From positions 1 to 64,000 of the forward strand of contig JAYWGN010000030.1 of NCBI GenBank assembly GCA_043778255.1: a stretch of DNA of 64,000 nt, in the 5' to 3' direction. The stretch is from JAYWGN01 sp043778255. Lineage in GTDB: Bacteria; Bacteroidota; Bacteroidia; Chitinophagales; Chitinophagaceae. Positions 42,112 through 52,723 of the stretch are shown here, piece after piece. The stretch's first letter is position 1, and each line of letters begins with the position of its first letter. A program made the translations under genes and the position numbers. Below the pieces are notes generated by a model that did not search any database, was not told the DNA's origin, and worked only from the letters and a program-made list of their open reading frames with translations.

Positions 42112-45100
42112 TTATTCTATTATTAATTTTACATTGGTAGTAGTAGTATAGTAAGTACTATTTACTTTTAATATATATACACCATTAGCCATATTGTTAG
42201 TTCGGTTAAATTGTACAAGTTGGTTAGGTTGTGCATTTACAACTTGTTGTGTATGTATTAATTTACCAGCAGCATCAAATAATTGTAAAGTGTAGTTACC
42301 TTTTGCAGCTGCTCCAAGTTCAATATTAGCTACATTTTTTACAGGGTTAGGGTATATGGCTATAGTACCTACATTATTGTTTCTTATAGTTATAATGTTA
42401 CTGTATTTGTATGCACCATCTTTGTCTACTATTTTAAGTTTTATATAATACACTGCAGCAGTATAATTGTATAAGGTGTTATCGTAACTATTGCTGTATT
42501 GGTTTTTTGCAGTTACTGCACCAGCATAAGTATAATTAGCACCATCTATACTGTAATATATTTCATACTTATTAAGGTTTACTTCATTCTCCGATTTCCA
42601 ACTTAATGCAATATTATTACCCACTCTACTACCAGTAAAGTTAAGTAAGCCTACTGGCAAAGCAAGTGATGAACCTACAGGGATTACATAAGCTGCAACA
42701 TTACTAATATTTCCATTATTATCAAATGAGGTGTAATTAAATATTACATCGCCTATAAATGTTGGTTCTGGATCAAATCGTAGTGCAGCTGCTTGTGTAG
42801 CTGTAAGTGGTATACCTCCTGGGTTAGCAGCAAGTACTGCAGCTGTTAAGTCGGCAAAGCCACCACTACAAGTAGCGCCAGCCGGTGTAGGGTTAGCTAC
42901 AGTACCACAGGGTACACTTAGTACACCTTGAGTAGTAGCTGGTAAGCTATTAATACTGTATGATGCAATAGTACCATCAGCATCATTAGCTACTAAACCA
43001 GATATTGCTGTTGCTCCACTTGTATTTAACAATTTACTTGAAAGTATATCATTACTAACTGGCGGCTGACCAGTAATAGGAATTGTATAAGTTGTACTAC
43101 TACTTATAGCACCGCTGTTATCAGTAGCGTGGTAGTTGAACAATACATTACCTGAGTAATTGCCCGATGGGTCAAATTGAGGGAGTGCAGCTTGAGTTGG
43201 AGTAAGCGGAATACCATTAGGGTAATTAGCTAATATAGCTGGTGTTAGCTCTTGATAGCCACTAACACAAGTGCCACCAATTAATGTAGGGTTTGCTACT
43301 GTACCACAAAGTACACTAAGTACACCTTGGGTTGTTGGTGGCAAAGTTTCAATTTGGTAGCTTACAACAGTACCATCGGCATCGCTACCCACTAAAGTTG
43401 GTATAGTAGTGGCTACATTAGTTTGTGGCATTGCAGGAGCCACTACAGGGTTAGCTACTGGTGGAGTACTTGTAACTGGTATAGTATACGTAGCAAAATT
43501 GCTCATATTACCACTATTATCAGTTGCAAAATAATTAAAAGTACTTGTACCTGAGAATGTTGCCATTGGGTCAAATTTTAATGTTGCAATTTGAGTAGTA
43601 GTAAGTACAATATTACCTCCATTGGCGGCTAATACTGCTGCTGTTAAATCTTGAAAACCACCGCTACATGTAGCACCTGTTAAGGTAGGGTTTGCTACAG
43701 TGCCACAAGCAATACTTAATATGCCCTGACTTGCCAAAGGAACACTTGTTATTGTGTAATTAGCAATAGTACCATCTGGGTCGGTAGCAACCAAATTCAT
43801 TACTGGTATTGCACCATTAGTTGATGGCATGGCTGGTACAATTATGTTTTGTGCTATTGGAGGTAAGTTGCCTACACCCGATATTGGAATATTAAATGTA
43901 GCTACATTACTATTGTTACCACTATTATCAGTAGCACTATAAGTAAAGTTAACCACACCTGTATAGTTAGCAGCAGGGTCAAATTGTAAAGCACTCATTT
44001 GTGTATTAGTAAGTGGCAAACCATTAGGGTAATTGGCTAATACTGCAGCTGTAATATCTTGAAAACCACCAGTACAAGTAGCACCAATAAGTGTAGGGTT
44101 TGCTACCGTACCACAAGCAGTACTTATAGCACCACTAGTAGGAGCAGGTATTGTAAACAGAGTGTACCCTACTATTGTTCCATCGGGGTCGGTGGAGTTA
44201 AGTGGAGCTATGCTTGTAACACCATTGGTATTAGGCATTACTGCAAATGTAATATCGTTACTAATTGGCGGTTGGTTAGGTATAGTAATATTGTAATTGG
44301 CTATGCTACTTACCAAACCATTATTGTCGGTTGTATTGTATGTAAATGGTGCAGCACCACTATAACCTGTAGTAGCAGCAAACCTTATACCTGCAGCTTG
44401 GGTTGGTGTAAGCACTATATTATTTGCATTAGCCGTTAATACAGCAGGAGTTAAATTTTGAAAGCCACCACTACATGTAGCACCTGTAAGTGTAGGATTT
44501 GCTACCGTACCACATGGCACACTAAGTACACCTTGTGCAGCAGTAGGTACTGTACGTATATTAAAACTAGTAACTGTACCATCGGCATCAGTACCACTAA
44601 GCGGTACTATTTGGGCGGCAGCCCCATTAAATGGTGCAACAGTGTTAATATTAATTGCAGTGGGTGGTGTATTAACTACTGGTATGGTATATACAGCAGG
44701 ATTACTTACCAAACTTGTATTATCAGTAGCAAAATAATTAAATGTTGCTGTACCTATAAAGCTTGGGGCAGGGTCAAAACGTAATGTATTTATTTGAGTA
44801 GTGGTAAGTACAATATTTCCACCATTTGCAGTTAGTACTGCTGCTGTTAAATCTTGAAAACCACCGGTACAAGTAGCACCAGGCAATGTAGGGTTAGCTA
44901 CTGTGCCACAAGCTATACTTACTACCCCTTGTGCTAGTGGAGGCACACTTGTAATAGTGTAACTTGCAACTGTACCATCTAAATCACTAGCTCGTAATGG
45001 AGGTACAGCAACCGGACCAAGGCTATTATTAATAGGTTGTGCAGTTATATTATTAGCTAATGGCGGACGAACTACCGTAGCAGTAGCAGTAACTGGTATG

Positions 45101-47193
45101 GTATAGTTAGCAACATTGCTTAGGTTACCACTATTATCAATAGCACTATAGTTAAATATTGCATTACCCGTAAAAGCAGCTGTTGGGTCAAATAATAAAC
45201 CTGCTTGCTGTGTAGCTGTAAGTGGTATACCACTTGGGTAGTTACTTAATACAGCAGCATCAAGCACTTGAAAACCTCCTGAGCAAGGTGAACCAACAAG
45301 TGTAGGGTTAGCTACAGTACCACAAGGTACACTTAATACTCCTGAGGCAATAGTAGGTAAAGTATTAATAAAGTAACCACTTATTGAACCATCAATATCA
45401 ACAGAGTTCAAATCGCCTATGGCAGTTGGTCCATTAGTATTTATCATACTATTTTCCATTATATTATTACTAACTGGCGGCTGAGCCGTTACTGGTAATA
45501 CATAAGTTGCTATATTGCTTACATTGCCTACATTATCGGTACCAGTAAATGTAAATTGTGCATTACCTGTAAAGTTAGCTACAGGGTCAAACCTCATAGT
45601 AGCTATTTGTGCTGGTGTAAGTACTATACCTCCTGTGCCACTGTTTGCAGCTAATACTGCAGGTGTAAGGTTAGCAAAACCACCTGTACAAGTAGCACCT
45701 GGCGGAGTTGGAGCAGCTACGGTACCACAAGGTACACTTAGTACACCTTGGGTAGCAGCTGGTACAGTTTTAATTGTATAAGCAGTTACTGTACCATCGG
45801 GGTCACTTGCTGTTGGCGATGGTATTGCAGTAGCACCGTTACCTTGAGGCATTGGTGTATTTATAAAGTTATTGGCCACTGGTGGCAAACATTTACTACC
45901 TGTTAAATTAATGGTAATTGGTGTAGCATCTTTTGGGTTAAATGTAGTAGGGTCGTTACTTGGCTCATTTGGGCCACCTAATACAGTGCTTATCCCTTTT
46001 AGGTATGCCTGTTCGTTAGTAGTAAATGAGCTATTAAATTTACGAGAATCAACCTCAACTTGTAGGCTAAAGCTATTTTGACCAACGGGAATATTTAACC
46101 CTGTTATATTAACTACATTATTAGTACCACCACCGTCGTTGCTTAATGTAACTACTACAGCACCACCATAAGTAGCTTGTAGTTGGGTTTGTAAGGTAGC
46201 TACGTTAAAAGCGTATGATAAACGAACATCAATTGTATCGCTAAAAGTAATATTTATAGCACCACCATTGCTATAGTTACGTGGAGTAAATGTGTATCGG
46301 AATGTATCAACACCACATTTTGGAATATTAAGTAACGGGGTTGATACTTGCCTATCTAAACTAATTCTAAATGCACACTCACAACCGTCTGATTGGGATA
46401 CTGAGATATCCGGTAACCCGTATTGTGTAGCTAATCCTGTAAGTTTATCAATTGCAAATATTCTGTCTTGTGGACCTCCTAGGGTGCTAGAACCATAACC
46501 AAACAATTGTGCTCTTTCATTAAAAAACAATGAGCCTAGCGTATAGGCTTGGGCTGCACCTCGCTTTACTAATGTAGGTGTAGCTGTAGTTACATTTGTA
46601 ATTTCATATAATCCTAACGGCGAAGCAGTTGCACCCGTTGGATGATACCAGCAATAAATTCTATTAGTTATTGGGTCAACACTAATGTCGCCCCATATAA
46701 CTGCATCGCCACTAACAAAACCATTAATTAACTTAGGAAATCCTGCTACAGCAGTTGGTGTTCCAGTACTTAAATCAATGGCATAAATGTTAACCCTGCC
46801 CGAAGCATCTGCTGTTCCATTTTCCAATATATACATAATACCATTTCTATCAACACCTGCATTATTTCTGTCAACGGTTGGTTGAGAGGCTAATGGGAAT
46901 GTTGTATAGTTACCCGAAGCATCTACCCTTAGTAGTGTAAATGTGGCAGCACCCCACTGTTGGGTCCATATATAACCATTGTACTGTACTGTAGCATTAG
47001 TATTTTGGTTAGGTGTTACTGTTAGTGGATTAGTTAAATTTATATCGTTAGGTATAAAGTTAACTTTACTAATAAATGTACTTGGTGCAACTTGGCGAGT
47101 TAATAAAAAGTCGCCGTTACAAGGGAATGTTTGAGCTTTCACTGTATTAAATAGAGTGAATGTTAACAAAAGTAGGAGGATGATGTTTTTCAT
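42112..47193 (-). CDS. Giant T9SS cargo with eight Ig/cadherin-like repeats
   Basis: A 1693-aa secreted protein. It has a signal peptide (MKNIILLLLLTFTLFNTVKAQ) and an N-terminal region of about 290 residues like a DUF6923-type propeller (CNGDFLLTRQVAPS, YGLPDISVSQSDGCECAFRIS). A linker follows, then eight repeats of about 134 residues from roughly 440 to 1510, each with PPVANxI, DxDGTVxxYTI, QGVLSVPCGTVANPTL, GGFQDLTAAVLAAN and FDPxxxFxGxxxFNYxATDNSGN. The C-terminus has a fibronectin-like NYTYAG...KYSNIITIRN and a type A tail (AIYPNPVKNV...MANGVYILKVNSTYY). The architecture is that of an adhesin-like cell-surface protein. It lies alone upstream of ftsK on the same strand. Confidence 0.9.
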   Translation of the reverse strand: MKNIILLLLLTFTLFNTVKAQTFPCNGDFLLTRQVAPSTFISKVNFIPNDINLTNPLTVTPNQNTNATVQYNGYIWTQQWGAATFTLLRVDASGNYTTFPLASQPTVDRNNAGVDRNGIMYILENGTADASGRVNIYAIDLSTGTPTAVAGFPKLINGFVSGDAVIWGDISVDPITNRIYCWYHPTGATASPLGLYEITNVTTATPTLVKRGAAQAYTLGSLFFNERAQLFGYGSSTLGGPQDRIFAIDKLTGLATQYGLPDISVSQSDGCECAFRISLDRQVSTPLLNIPKCGVDTFRYTFTPRNYSNGGAINITFSDTIDVRLSYAFNVATLQTQLQATYGGAVVVTLSNDGGGTNNVVNITGLNIPVGQNSFSLQVEVDSRKFNSSFTTNEQAYLKGISTVLGGPNEPSNDPTTFNPKDATPITINLTGSKCLPPVANNFINTPMPQGNGATAIPSPTASDPDGTVTAYTIKTVPAATQGVLSVPCGTVAAPTPPGATCTGGFANLTPAVLAANSGTGGIVLTPAQIATMRFDPVANFTGNAQFTFTGTDNVGNVSNIATYVLPVTAQPPVSNNIMENSMINTNGPTAIGDLNSVDIDGSISGYFINTLPTIASGVLSVPCGTVANPTLVGSPCSGGFQVLDAAVLSNYPSGIPLTATQQAGLLFDPTAAFTGNAIFNYSAIDNSGNLSNVANYTIPVTATATVVRPPLANNITAQPINNSLGPVAVPPLRASDLDGTVASYTITSVPPLAQGVVSIACGTVANPTLPGATCTGGFQDLTAAVLTANGGNIVLTTTQINTLRFDPAPSFIGTATFNYFATDNTSLVSNPAVYTIPVVNTPPTAININTVAPFNGAAAQIVPLSGTDADGTVTSFNIRTVPTAAQGVLSVPCGTVANPTLTGATCSGGFQNLTPAVLTANANNIVLTPTQAAGIRFAATTGYSGAAPFTYNTTDNNGLVSSIANYNITIPNQPPISNDITFAVMPNTNGVTSIAPLNSTDPDGTIVGYTLFTIPAPTSGAISTACGTVANPTLIGATCTGGFQDITAAVLANYPNGLPLTNTQMSALQFDPAANYTGVVNFTYSATDNSGNNSNVATFNIPISGVGNLPPIAQNIIVPAMPSTNGAIPVMNLVATDPDGTIANYTITSVPLASQGILSIACGTVANPTLTGATCSGGFQDLTAAVLAANGGNIVLTTTQIATLKFDPMATFSGTSTFNYFATDNSGNMSNFATYTIPVTSTPPVANPVVAPAMPQTNVATTIPTLVGSDADGTVVSYQIETLPPTTQGVLSVLCGTVANPTLIGGTCVSGYQELTPAILANYPNGIPLTPTQAALPQFDPSGNYSGNVLFNYHATDNSGAISSSTTYTIPITGQPPVSNDILSSKLLNTSGATAISGLVANDADGTIASYSINSLPATTQGVLSVPCGTVANPTPAGATCSGGFADLTAAVLAANPGGIPLTATQAAALRFDPEPTFIGDVIFNYTSFDNNGNISNVAAYVIPVGSSLALPVGLLNFTGSRVGNNIALSWKSENEVNLNKYEIYYSIDGANYTYAGAVTAKNQYSNSYDNTLYNYTAAVYYIKLKIVDKDGAYKYSNIITIRNNNVGTIAIYPNPVKNVANIELGAAAKGNYTLQLFDAAGKLIHTQQVVNAQPNQLVQFNRTNNMANGVYILKVNSTYYTTTTNVKLIIE

Positions 47194-47321
47194 AACTTAT
47201 AGAACGTTATTTGTGTCCAAATAATTGCATCCAACCGTAATTTTTTTTGAAAAAACTCGTAATATTACAATCAAATTACAATTGAACTACACATATACAC
47301 AATAATAGTAAAGTGAAAATA

Positions 47322-49904
47322 CTAAGTCAAATTACGGCCGTTCATATTTTGCAAAATATCCTGCAAGTCCATTTCTGTTTTTATATATACATCTCTTGGT
47401 TTGCTGCCTTGTGCAGGGCCCACTATACCAGCTGCTTGTAGTTGATCCATTACACGGCCTGCTCTATTAAACCCTAACTTTAACTTACGCTGTATAAGCG
47501 ATGTAGAGCCACTTTGGCTCATTACTACTACATTAGCAGCCTCTTCAAACATACTATCTTTTGCACTTGCATCAAAGTCTTTGCTGCTTACCTCTTTTTC
47601 ATCAACATACTCGGGTAGCAAAAATGCCTGTGGGTAACCCTGTTGTTCACTTATAAATTCCACTACTTTGTCAACCTCTGGGGTATCAACAAATGCACAT
47701 TGTAACCTTGTAAGCTCACCATTATAACTTACTAGCATATCACCTTTACCAATTAGTTGTTCTGCCCCACCTGCATCTAATATAGTACGGCTATCAATTT
47801 TGCTGCTTACTTTAAATGCTATACGAGCCGGAAAATTGGCTTTTATAGTACCCGTAATTATATTAACCGATGGACGTTGTGTAGCTATTATTAAGTGTAT
47901 GCCTATGGCTCTTGCAAGCTGTGCTAGTCGGGCTATTGGCATTTCAACCTCCTTACCTGCCGTCATTATAAGGTCGGCAAACTCATCTATTACTAATACT
48001 ATAAATGGCAAAAACTGATGCCCATTTTGGGGGTTTAACCTACGGGCTACAAACTTTTCATTATATTCTTTTATGTTCCTACAACCAGCTTCTTTCAGCA
48101 AATCATAACGGTTATCCATTTCTATACACAAGGCATTTAGGGTATGTACTACTTTTTTGGTATCGGTTATTATGCTTTCTTCTTCTCCTGGCAATTTTGC
48201 CAAAAAATGTTTTTCAATGTGCCTATATAAACTTAACTCTACCTTTTTAGGATCTACCAATATAAGTTTTAATTGCGACGGATGTTTTTTGTACAAAAGG
48301 CTTACTAATACTGCATTTAACCCAACCGACTTGCCTTGCCCTGTAGCACCTGCCATTAGTAAGTGAGGCATTGTAGCTAAGTCCACTATAAAGTTTTCGT
48401 TGTCAATTTTTTTGCCAAGGGCAATAGGTAAACTATAATTATTGTTCTGAAACTTATCGGAAGCCAATAGTGTTTTCATACTAACAATACGTTTGGTTAT
48501 ATTGGGTACTTCTATACCAATTGTACCTTTACCTGGTATTGGTGCTATTATACGTATACCTAGTGCAGCAAGGCTTAGGGCTATATCATCTTCCAAATTT
48601 TTTATTCTACTTATACGTACTCCTGGGGCTGGTACTATTTCGTAAAGTGTTACAGTAGGCCCAACGGTTGCCATTATTTTTTGTATTTCTATATCATAGT
48701 TTCGTAGGGTACTTATAATTTGGTTTTTGTTAGTTTCCAACTCGTTGGGGTCTTGTACTATCCGCTCTGAGCCATGGTTTTCTAACATATCAATACTAGG
48801 GTATTGGTAGTTACTGAGGTCAAGTGTGGGTTCGTAAGGTTCGTTTATTGTTTTGTGTACTTTGGCAGTTGTAGTTACTTTTTCTTCTGCTATTGCATCG
48901 GCTAGTGGCGTAGTATTTATTTCCAAAGCAAGGTCAGCTGTGGGTATATATTTTTCTTTTTCTTTTTTTGGTAAAATAGGAAAGTCCGTATTATCCAATT
49001 CAGAATCGGCATCAATAACAGTTTCAATAGTAGTGGTAGTTGGTGGTGTTACTTCTATCACTTCAGTAGGTTCTTTTATTATAAGTTCTAAGTCATTACT
49101 AGCCACTTTGTTAGGTGCTATTACTATTACACCTTTTTCATTTTTTAGCATATTGCCTTTGGCAAATGCAGTAGCCACGGCTGCTTGGTGTTCATTCACC
49201 GTTTCAGTTGCAAAGTTTTGGCTCTCATAATCCAAACTATTTTCAATGGCAACTGATTTTGGGGTTGCAGCTTTTGTGGCAAATTGTGGTACTGAAAAAT
49301 TAGGGTTAAACCTCCAAATAATATAACATAATGAGGCACTAAACAATACAATACCTGCACCCAAAGTGCCTATAAATTTGCATAGCCAATTATTAATCAT
49401 ATTGCCAAAGGCACCACCCCACGAAAAATTAGCAGCAGCAAATAGGTAAGCAAACAATACACTCATTACAACTAAGCCAAGTAGTACATATTTAATAGTT
49501 TTTATTAAGGAAAAATATTTTTTTACAAATAATAAATTAACCCCTAACACAAAAAATAAAGTACAAATTAAATAACTAGCTACACCAAAACCTTTGTATA
49601 TAAAAAAATGAGCCGTTAATGCACCAAGCCTACCTAACAAATTGGAGGGCTTAATATCGGCCACAAATAAATAGTGTGTGCCGTTGGCCAACAACTCATC
49701 CTGATCAACCTGCCATGTAAAAATGTATGAAGTAAATGCAGTAAACAATATTAGTGCCATAAGCAAAAAACTAACTCCAACAATTTTTTTAGTACGTTGA
49801 TCTTTGCCTATAATTTCCCAAGTAATTGTTTCTTGTTCATCATCAACCAAATGCTCAGGGTTAGCATTGGTAGGTAGTGTAGTTTTCTTTATTTTATTAG
49901 CCAT
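47322..49904 (-). CDS. ftsK: DNA translocase FtsK/SpoIIIE
   Basis: An 860-aa protein with four to five N-terminal membrane helices (about 40-215) and an acidic Glu/Thr-rich linker (about 270-380). The RecA-like motor has Walker A GATGQGKS near 516-523 and VLVIDEFADLIM (Walker B). A C-terminal gamma winged helix follows (about 790-850: STSLIQRKLKLGFNRAGRVMDQLQAAGIVGP). It pumps chromosome ends toward dif at division. The length is normal for Bacteroidota FtsK. A TATCTTTG box at 49911-49918 ends 6 nt before the ATG, so the mRNA should be nearly leaderless. Confidence 0.96.
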   Translation of the reverse strand: MANKIKKTTLPTNANPEHLVDDEQETITWEIIGKDQRTKKIVGVSFLLMALILFTAFTSYIFTWQVDQDELLANGTHYLFVADIKPSNLLGRLGALTAHFFIYKGFGVASYLICTLFFVLGVNLLFVKKYFSLIKTIKYVLLGLVVMSVLFAYLFAAANFSWGGAFGNMINNWLCKFIGTLGAGIVLFSASLCYIIWRFNPNFSVPQFATKAATPKSVAIENSLDYESQNFATETVNEHQAAVATAFAKGNMLKNEKGVIVIAPNKVASNDLELIIKEPTEVIEVTPPTTTTIETVIDADSELDNTDFPILPKKEKEKYIPTADLALEINTTPLADAIAEEKVTTTAKVHKTINEPYEPTLDLSNYQYPSIDMLENHGSERIVQDPNELETNKNQIISTLRNYDIEIQKIMATVGPTVTLYEIVPAPGVRISRIKNLEDDIALSLAALGIRIIAPIPGKGTIGIEVPNITKRIVSMKTLLASDKFQNNNYSLPIALGKKIDNENFIVDLATMPHLLMAGATGQGKSVGLNAVLVSLLYKKHPSQLKLILVDPKKVELSLYRHIEKHFLAKLPGEEESIITDTKKVVHTLNALCIEMDNRYDLLKEAGCRNIKEYNEKFVARRLNPQNGHQFLPFIVLVIDEFADLIMTAGKEVEMPIARLAQLARAIGIHLIIATQRPSVNIITGTIKANFPARIAFKVSSKIDSRTILDAGGAEQLIGKGDMLVSYNGELTRLQCAFVDTPEVDKVVEFISEQQGYPQAFLLPEYVDEKEVSSKDFDASAKDSMFEEAANVVVMSQSGSTSLIQRKLKLGFNRAGRVMDQLQAAGIVGPAQGSKPRDVYIKTEMDLQDILQNMNGRNLT

Positions 49905-49910
49905 TGCTTA

Positions 49911-49918
49911 CAAAGATA
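49911..49918 (-). promoter_or_regulatory. -7 box TATCTTTG of ftsK, adjacent to start
   Basis: An exact TAnnTTTG match on the minus strand, with 6 nt between the motif and the ATG at 49904. Confidence 0.55.
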
Positions 49919-49935
49919 AAGCAAAGTATCACATT

Positions 49936-50364
49936 TTATTCCTCATTCTGTTTAGTAGTTTTTCGGTATATTTTCTCTCTATCTTTAGCAAAATAAGCAG
50001 CTACAAATAGCCAACCTATTATAAATAATAATCCGCCTAATGGCGTTAGGTAGGCTAACCATTTTTCGTCGCCAATAGCTGTTAGTGGTAAGGTAACTAA
50101 CAAGTATAAAGAGAAGGAGAAAAAAATTATTCCTAAACCAAAGCAAGTAGCAGCATAACTAAAGTAATGGTGCTTATAACTTTTGTAAAATAAACCTGCA
50201 ATAATTAATGCAAATACATGGTAAAAATGATATTGTACACCAGTTTGAAATACATCTAAATCTTTGGGGGATAATTGACTTTTAAGACTATGTGCACCAA
50301 AAGCACCTAAGCCTACGGCTAGTACAGCAAATATAGCTGCAGTTAAATAAATTTTTTTATGCAT
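49936..50364 (-). CDS. DUF423 membrane protein
   Basis: A 142-aa protein with four helices and the DUF423 (YgdD/TMEM256) signature: AAIFAVLAVGLGAFGAHSLK near the N-terminus, then VFQTGVQYHFYHVFALI and TPLGGLLFIIGWLFVAAYF. Small inner-membrane protein of unknown role. It is followed by the ftsK promoter region 18 bp after its stop. Confidence 0.92.
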   Translation of the reverse strand: MHKKIYLTAAIFAVLAVGLGAFGAHSLKSQLSPKDLDVFQTGVQYHFYHVFALIIAGLFYKSYKHHYFSYAATCFGLGIIFFSFSLYLLVTLPLTAIGDEKWLAYLTPLGGLLFIIGWLFVAAYFAKDREKIYRKTTKQNEE

Positions 50365-50461
50365 AAAATATTTTAGTTAAAATATTTTTTCACATATATT
50401 GGTATATGTTTTTGATTAGCGTTATAATATAACGTAAAACGAATATACGTAATTAAAAGAT

Positions 50462-50986
50462 TTAAAGATTTAAAAATTCAATTATTTTTAAGGCATTTGT
50501 AGTATGGGAATCAAATGAGTAATGTGCTTTGGAATATATAGGTACTCTTTCTATACCATGTGCCGTTATTTTTTTAGTTAGCTCTTCATTACTCAAGTGC
50601 ATTATTAATGGTCTTTTTTGAGGTGATTGCTGTACTCTTTCTATAATATTTGCTACACTAGTATGTAGCCATATTACAGTGCCATGCTGCAACATGTACT
50701 CCATATTATTATTATAAATTGGTGTACCACCACCAGTTGCTACAATAGTATTAATTAGTTTGCCAGTGTTGGTTATACACTCATGTTCTTTTTGCCTAAA
50801 ATATGCCTCACCAGAATGCTTAAATATTTCCGAAATTGTTTTTTGCTCTTGAACTTCAATTTGCAAATCAGTATCTATAAAATTGTATTGTAATGCTTCA
50901 GCTAATTGCTTACCAATAGTTGATTTGCCTGTAGCCATATAACCTACAAGGTATATTAAACCTTTATTTATAGCAGGTTGTGGCAT
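50462..50986 (-). CDS. aroK: Shikimate kinase
   Basis: A 174-aa P-loop kinase that phosphorylates shikimate at the 3-hydroxyl in the chorismate pathway. It has Walker A GYMATGKST (about 15-23), the shikimate-binding Asp in FIDTDLQIE (about 37-41), Arg in EAYFRQKEH and GGGTPIYNN (about 82-90), and a lid Arg in QSPQKRPLI. The size is normal. No other aro gene adjoins, but trpA lies 1.7 kb away on the other strand. Bacteroidota aroK genes often stand alone. Confidence 0.93.
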   Translation of the reverse strand: MPQPAINKGLIYLVGYMATGKSTIGKQLAEALQYNFIDTDLQIEVQEQKTISEIFKHSGEAYFRQKEHECITNTGKLINTIVATGGGTPIYNNNMEYMLQHGTVIWLHTSVANIIERVQQSPQKRPLIMHLSNEELTKKITAHGIERVPIYSKAHYSFDSHTTNALKIIEFLNL

Positions 50987-51067
50987 TAATTTATTATTGT
51001 TATTACCAATGTTATTGTTATAAAAAAATACTTTTTTTAAGCAACATTTGACAACATAAAACTACAC

Positions 51068-52249
51068 TTACTTAAATGCATTTAACCCTGTTACGTCCAT
51101 ACCTGTAATAAGCAAATGTATATCATGTGTACCCTCGTAGGTTATTACACTTTCGAGGTTCATCATGTGGCGCATTATGGGGTATTCGCCTGTAATGCCC
51201 ATTCCGCCAAGCATTTGCCTTGCATCTCGGCATATATTTGTGGCTATTTCGCAGCCATTTCGTTTGGCCATACTAACCTGTGCAGGTGTAGCTTTGCCCT
51301 CGTTCATTAATATGCCTAACCTCCAATTAAGTAACTGTGCTTTTGTAATTTCGGTTACCATTTCGGCTAATTTTTTTTGTTGCAATTGAAAGCCACCAAT
51401 TGCTCTGCCAAACTGCTCCCTTTGCATACTATATTGTAAGGCTGCATCATAACAATCCATTGCTGCACCTACTGTACCCCAAGCTATACCGTATCGGGCT
51501 TTGGTAAGGCAACCTAATGGTCCTTTAAGCCCTTTTACATGGGGCAATATGTTTGCCGTAGGCACTATTACATTATCAAATACTAACTCACCTGTACAAC
51601 TTGCCCTTAGGCTCCATTTGCCATGTGTAGTTGGTGTGCTAAAGCCTTCCATACCACGTTCTACTATTATTCCTTTTATATCGCCGGCTTCATCTTTGGC
51701 CCATACCACCGCTACTTGGCTGTAGGGTGCATTGCTAATCCACATTTTAGCACCATTAAGGGTTACGGTACCATTGCCATTATCTTTATAATTGGTTAGC
51801 ATACCAGCTGGGTTACTACCATGGTCAGGCTCAGTAAGGCCAAAGCAACCTAACCATTCGCCACTAGCTAATTTGGGTAGGTATTTCATACGTTGCTCCT
51901 CGGTACCATAAGCATATATTGGGTACATTACTAATGATCCTTGCACCGATGCTGTGCTACGAACGCCACTATCACCACGTTCTAGCTCCTGCATCATTAA
52001 GCCATAGCTAATATTATCGAGTCCGCCACCGCCATATTGTGTAGGTATTGTGGGGCCAAAACAGCCCAATTCGCCCAACTGCTTTACTATATGTGTTGGA
52101 AATTCTGCCCTTTGGGCAAAATCTTCTATAATAGGCGAAATTTCTTTTTTTACATAATTACGCACTGCATCTCTTATCATCAATTGCTCTTCTGTTAGCA
52201 AATCATCTACATTAAAGTAATCGGGGCTAGTAAAGTTATCTTGTGCCAT
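51068..52249 (-). CDS. Glutaryl-CoA dehydrogenase-like acyl-CoA dehydrogenase
   Basis: About 393 aa from the ATG at 52249 (MAQDNF). The sequence follows the GCDH branch of the acyl-CoA dehydrogenase family: GVRSTASVQGSLVMYPIYAYGTEEQR, GCFGLTEPDHGSNP (FAD region), KWSLRASCTGELVFDNVIVP, GCLTKARYGIAWG and the catalytic base in ITYEGTHDIH (about 376). GCDH oxidises and decarboxylates glutaryl-CoA to crotonyl-CoA in lysine and tryptophan breakdown, using FAD and electron transfer flavoprotein. A TACTTTTG box at 52274-52281 places transcription inside the longer frame and supports the later start. Other lysine-degradation genes are not in the window. Confidence 0.93.
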   Translation of the reverse strand: MAQDNFTSPDYFNVDDLLTEEQLMIRDAVRNYVKKEISPIIEDFAQRAEFPTHIVKQLGELGCFGPTIPTQYGGGGLDNISYGLMMQELERGDSGVRSTASVQGSLVMYPIYAYGTEEQRMKYLPKLASGEWLGCFGLTEPDHGSNPAGMLTNYKDNGNGTVTLNGAKMWISNAPYSQVAVVWAKDEAGDIKGIIVERGMEGFSTPTTHGKWSLRASCTGELVFDNVIVPTANILPHVKGLKGPLGCLTKARYGIAWGTVGAAMDCYDAALQYSMQREQFGRAIGGFQLQQKKLAEMVTEITKAQLLNWRLGILMNEGKATPAQVSMAKRNGCEIATNICRDARQMLGGMGITGEYPIMRHMMNLESVITYEGTHDIHLLITGMDVTGLNAFK

Positions 52250-52273
52250 AATGAAGTATTTTATTATAAAATG

Positions 52274-52281
52274 CAAAAGTA
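52274..52281 (-). promoter_or_regulatory. -7 box TACTTTTG of the GCDH gene
   Basis: An exact TAnnTTTG match on the minus strand, with the ATG 24 nt further downstream. Confidence 0.55.
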
Positions 52282-52366
52282 AAATATAAGTGCTAACAAT
52301 AGTTAGTTTGTTTATAGTATTTGTAACAAAATGCTTAAATTTATTGTCTAGTAAGAAAATATAATT

Positions 52367-52678
52367 ATGAAATCAAAAATTTTAATTACCCTCGGCATCG
52401 TATTATTTTCTTTTTGCAAAAAAAGTACCAACAATAACAATTATACAAATGCTGTAATTACAGGCATTGACTATACAATGTGTGCTTGTTGCGGTGGGAC
52501 TTTAATTACCCTAATAAATGAGCAAACTGAAAAACAATACTTAATAATTAATAATGATAATTTGGTGGCTAGTTACATAAACGGCCCGTTTCCAGTATTG
52601 GTAAAAGTAAAATACGAAACAATAACTCCAACTTGTGGAACTCCAAAAATTAAAATTTTGACAATTGAACCCAGATAG
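52367..52678 (+). CDS. Small Cys-containing lipoprotein
   Basis: A 103-aa protein with a lipoprotein signal (MKSKILITLGIVLFSFC, Cys17) and the motif YTMCACCGGTLITLI, whose three cysteines could bind metal or form disulfides. A C-terminal part (FPVLVKVKYETITPTCGTPKIKILTIEP) looks like a small beta-fold. The family was not recognised. It stands 58 bp upstream of trpA, which has its own promoter. Confidence 0.75.
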   Translation: MKSKILITLGIVLFSFCKKSTNNNNYTNAVITGIDYTMCACCGGTLITLINEQTEKQYLIINNDNLVASYINGPFPVLVKVKYETITPTCGTPKIKILTIEPR

Positions 52679-52723
52679 TTATTGAACTTACATTTTGTTT
52701 TAAATACTTACCGTACATAGTTT

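Noticed and set aside
44059..44784. Plus-strand Cys/Thr-rich frames opposite the giant repeat gene
   Set aside because: They repeat with the period of the antisense 134-aa repeats and are shadows.
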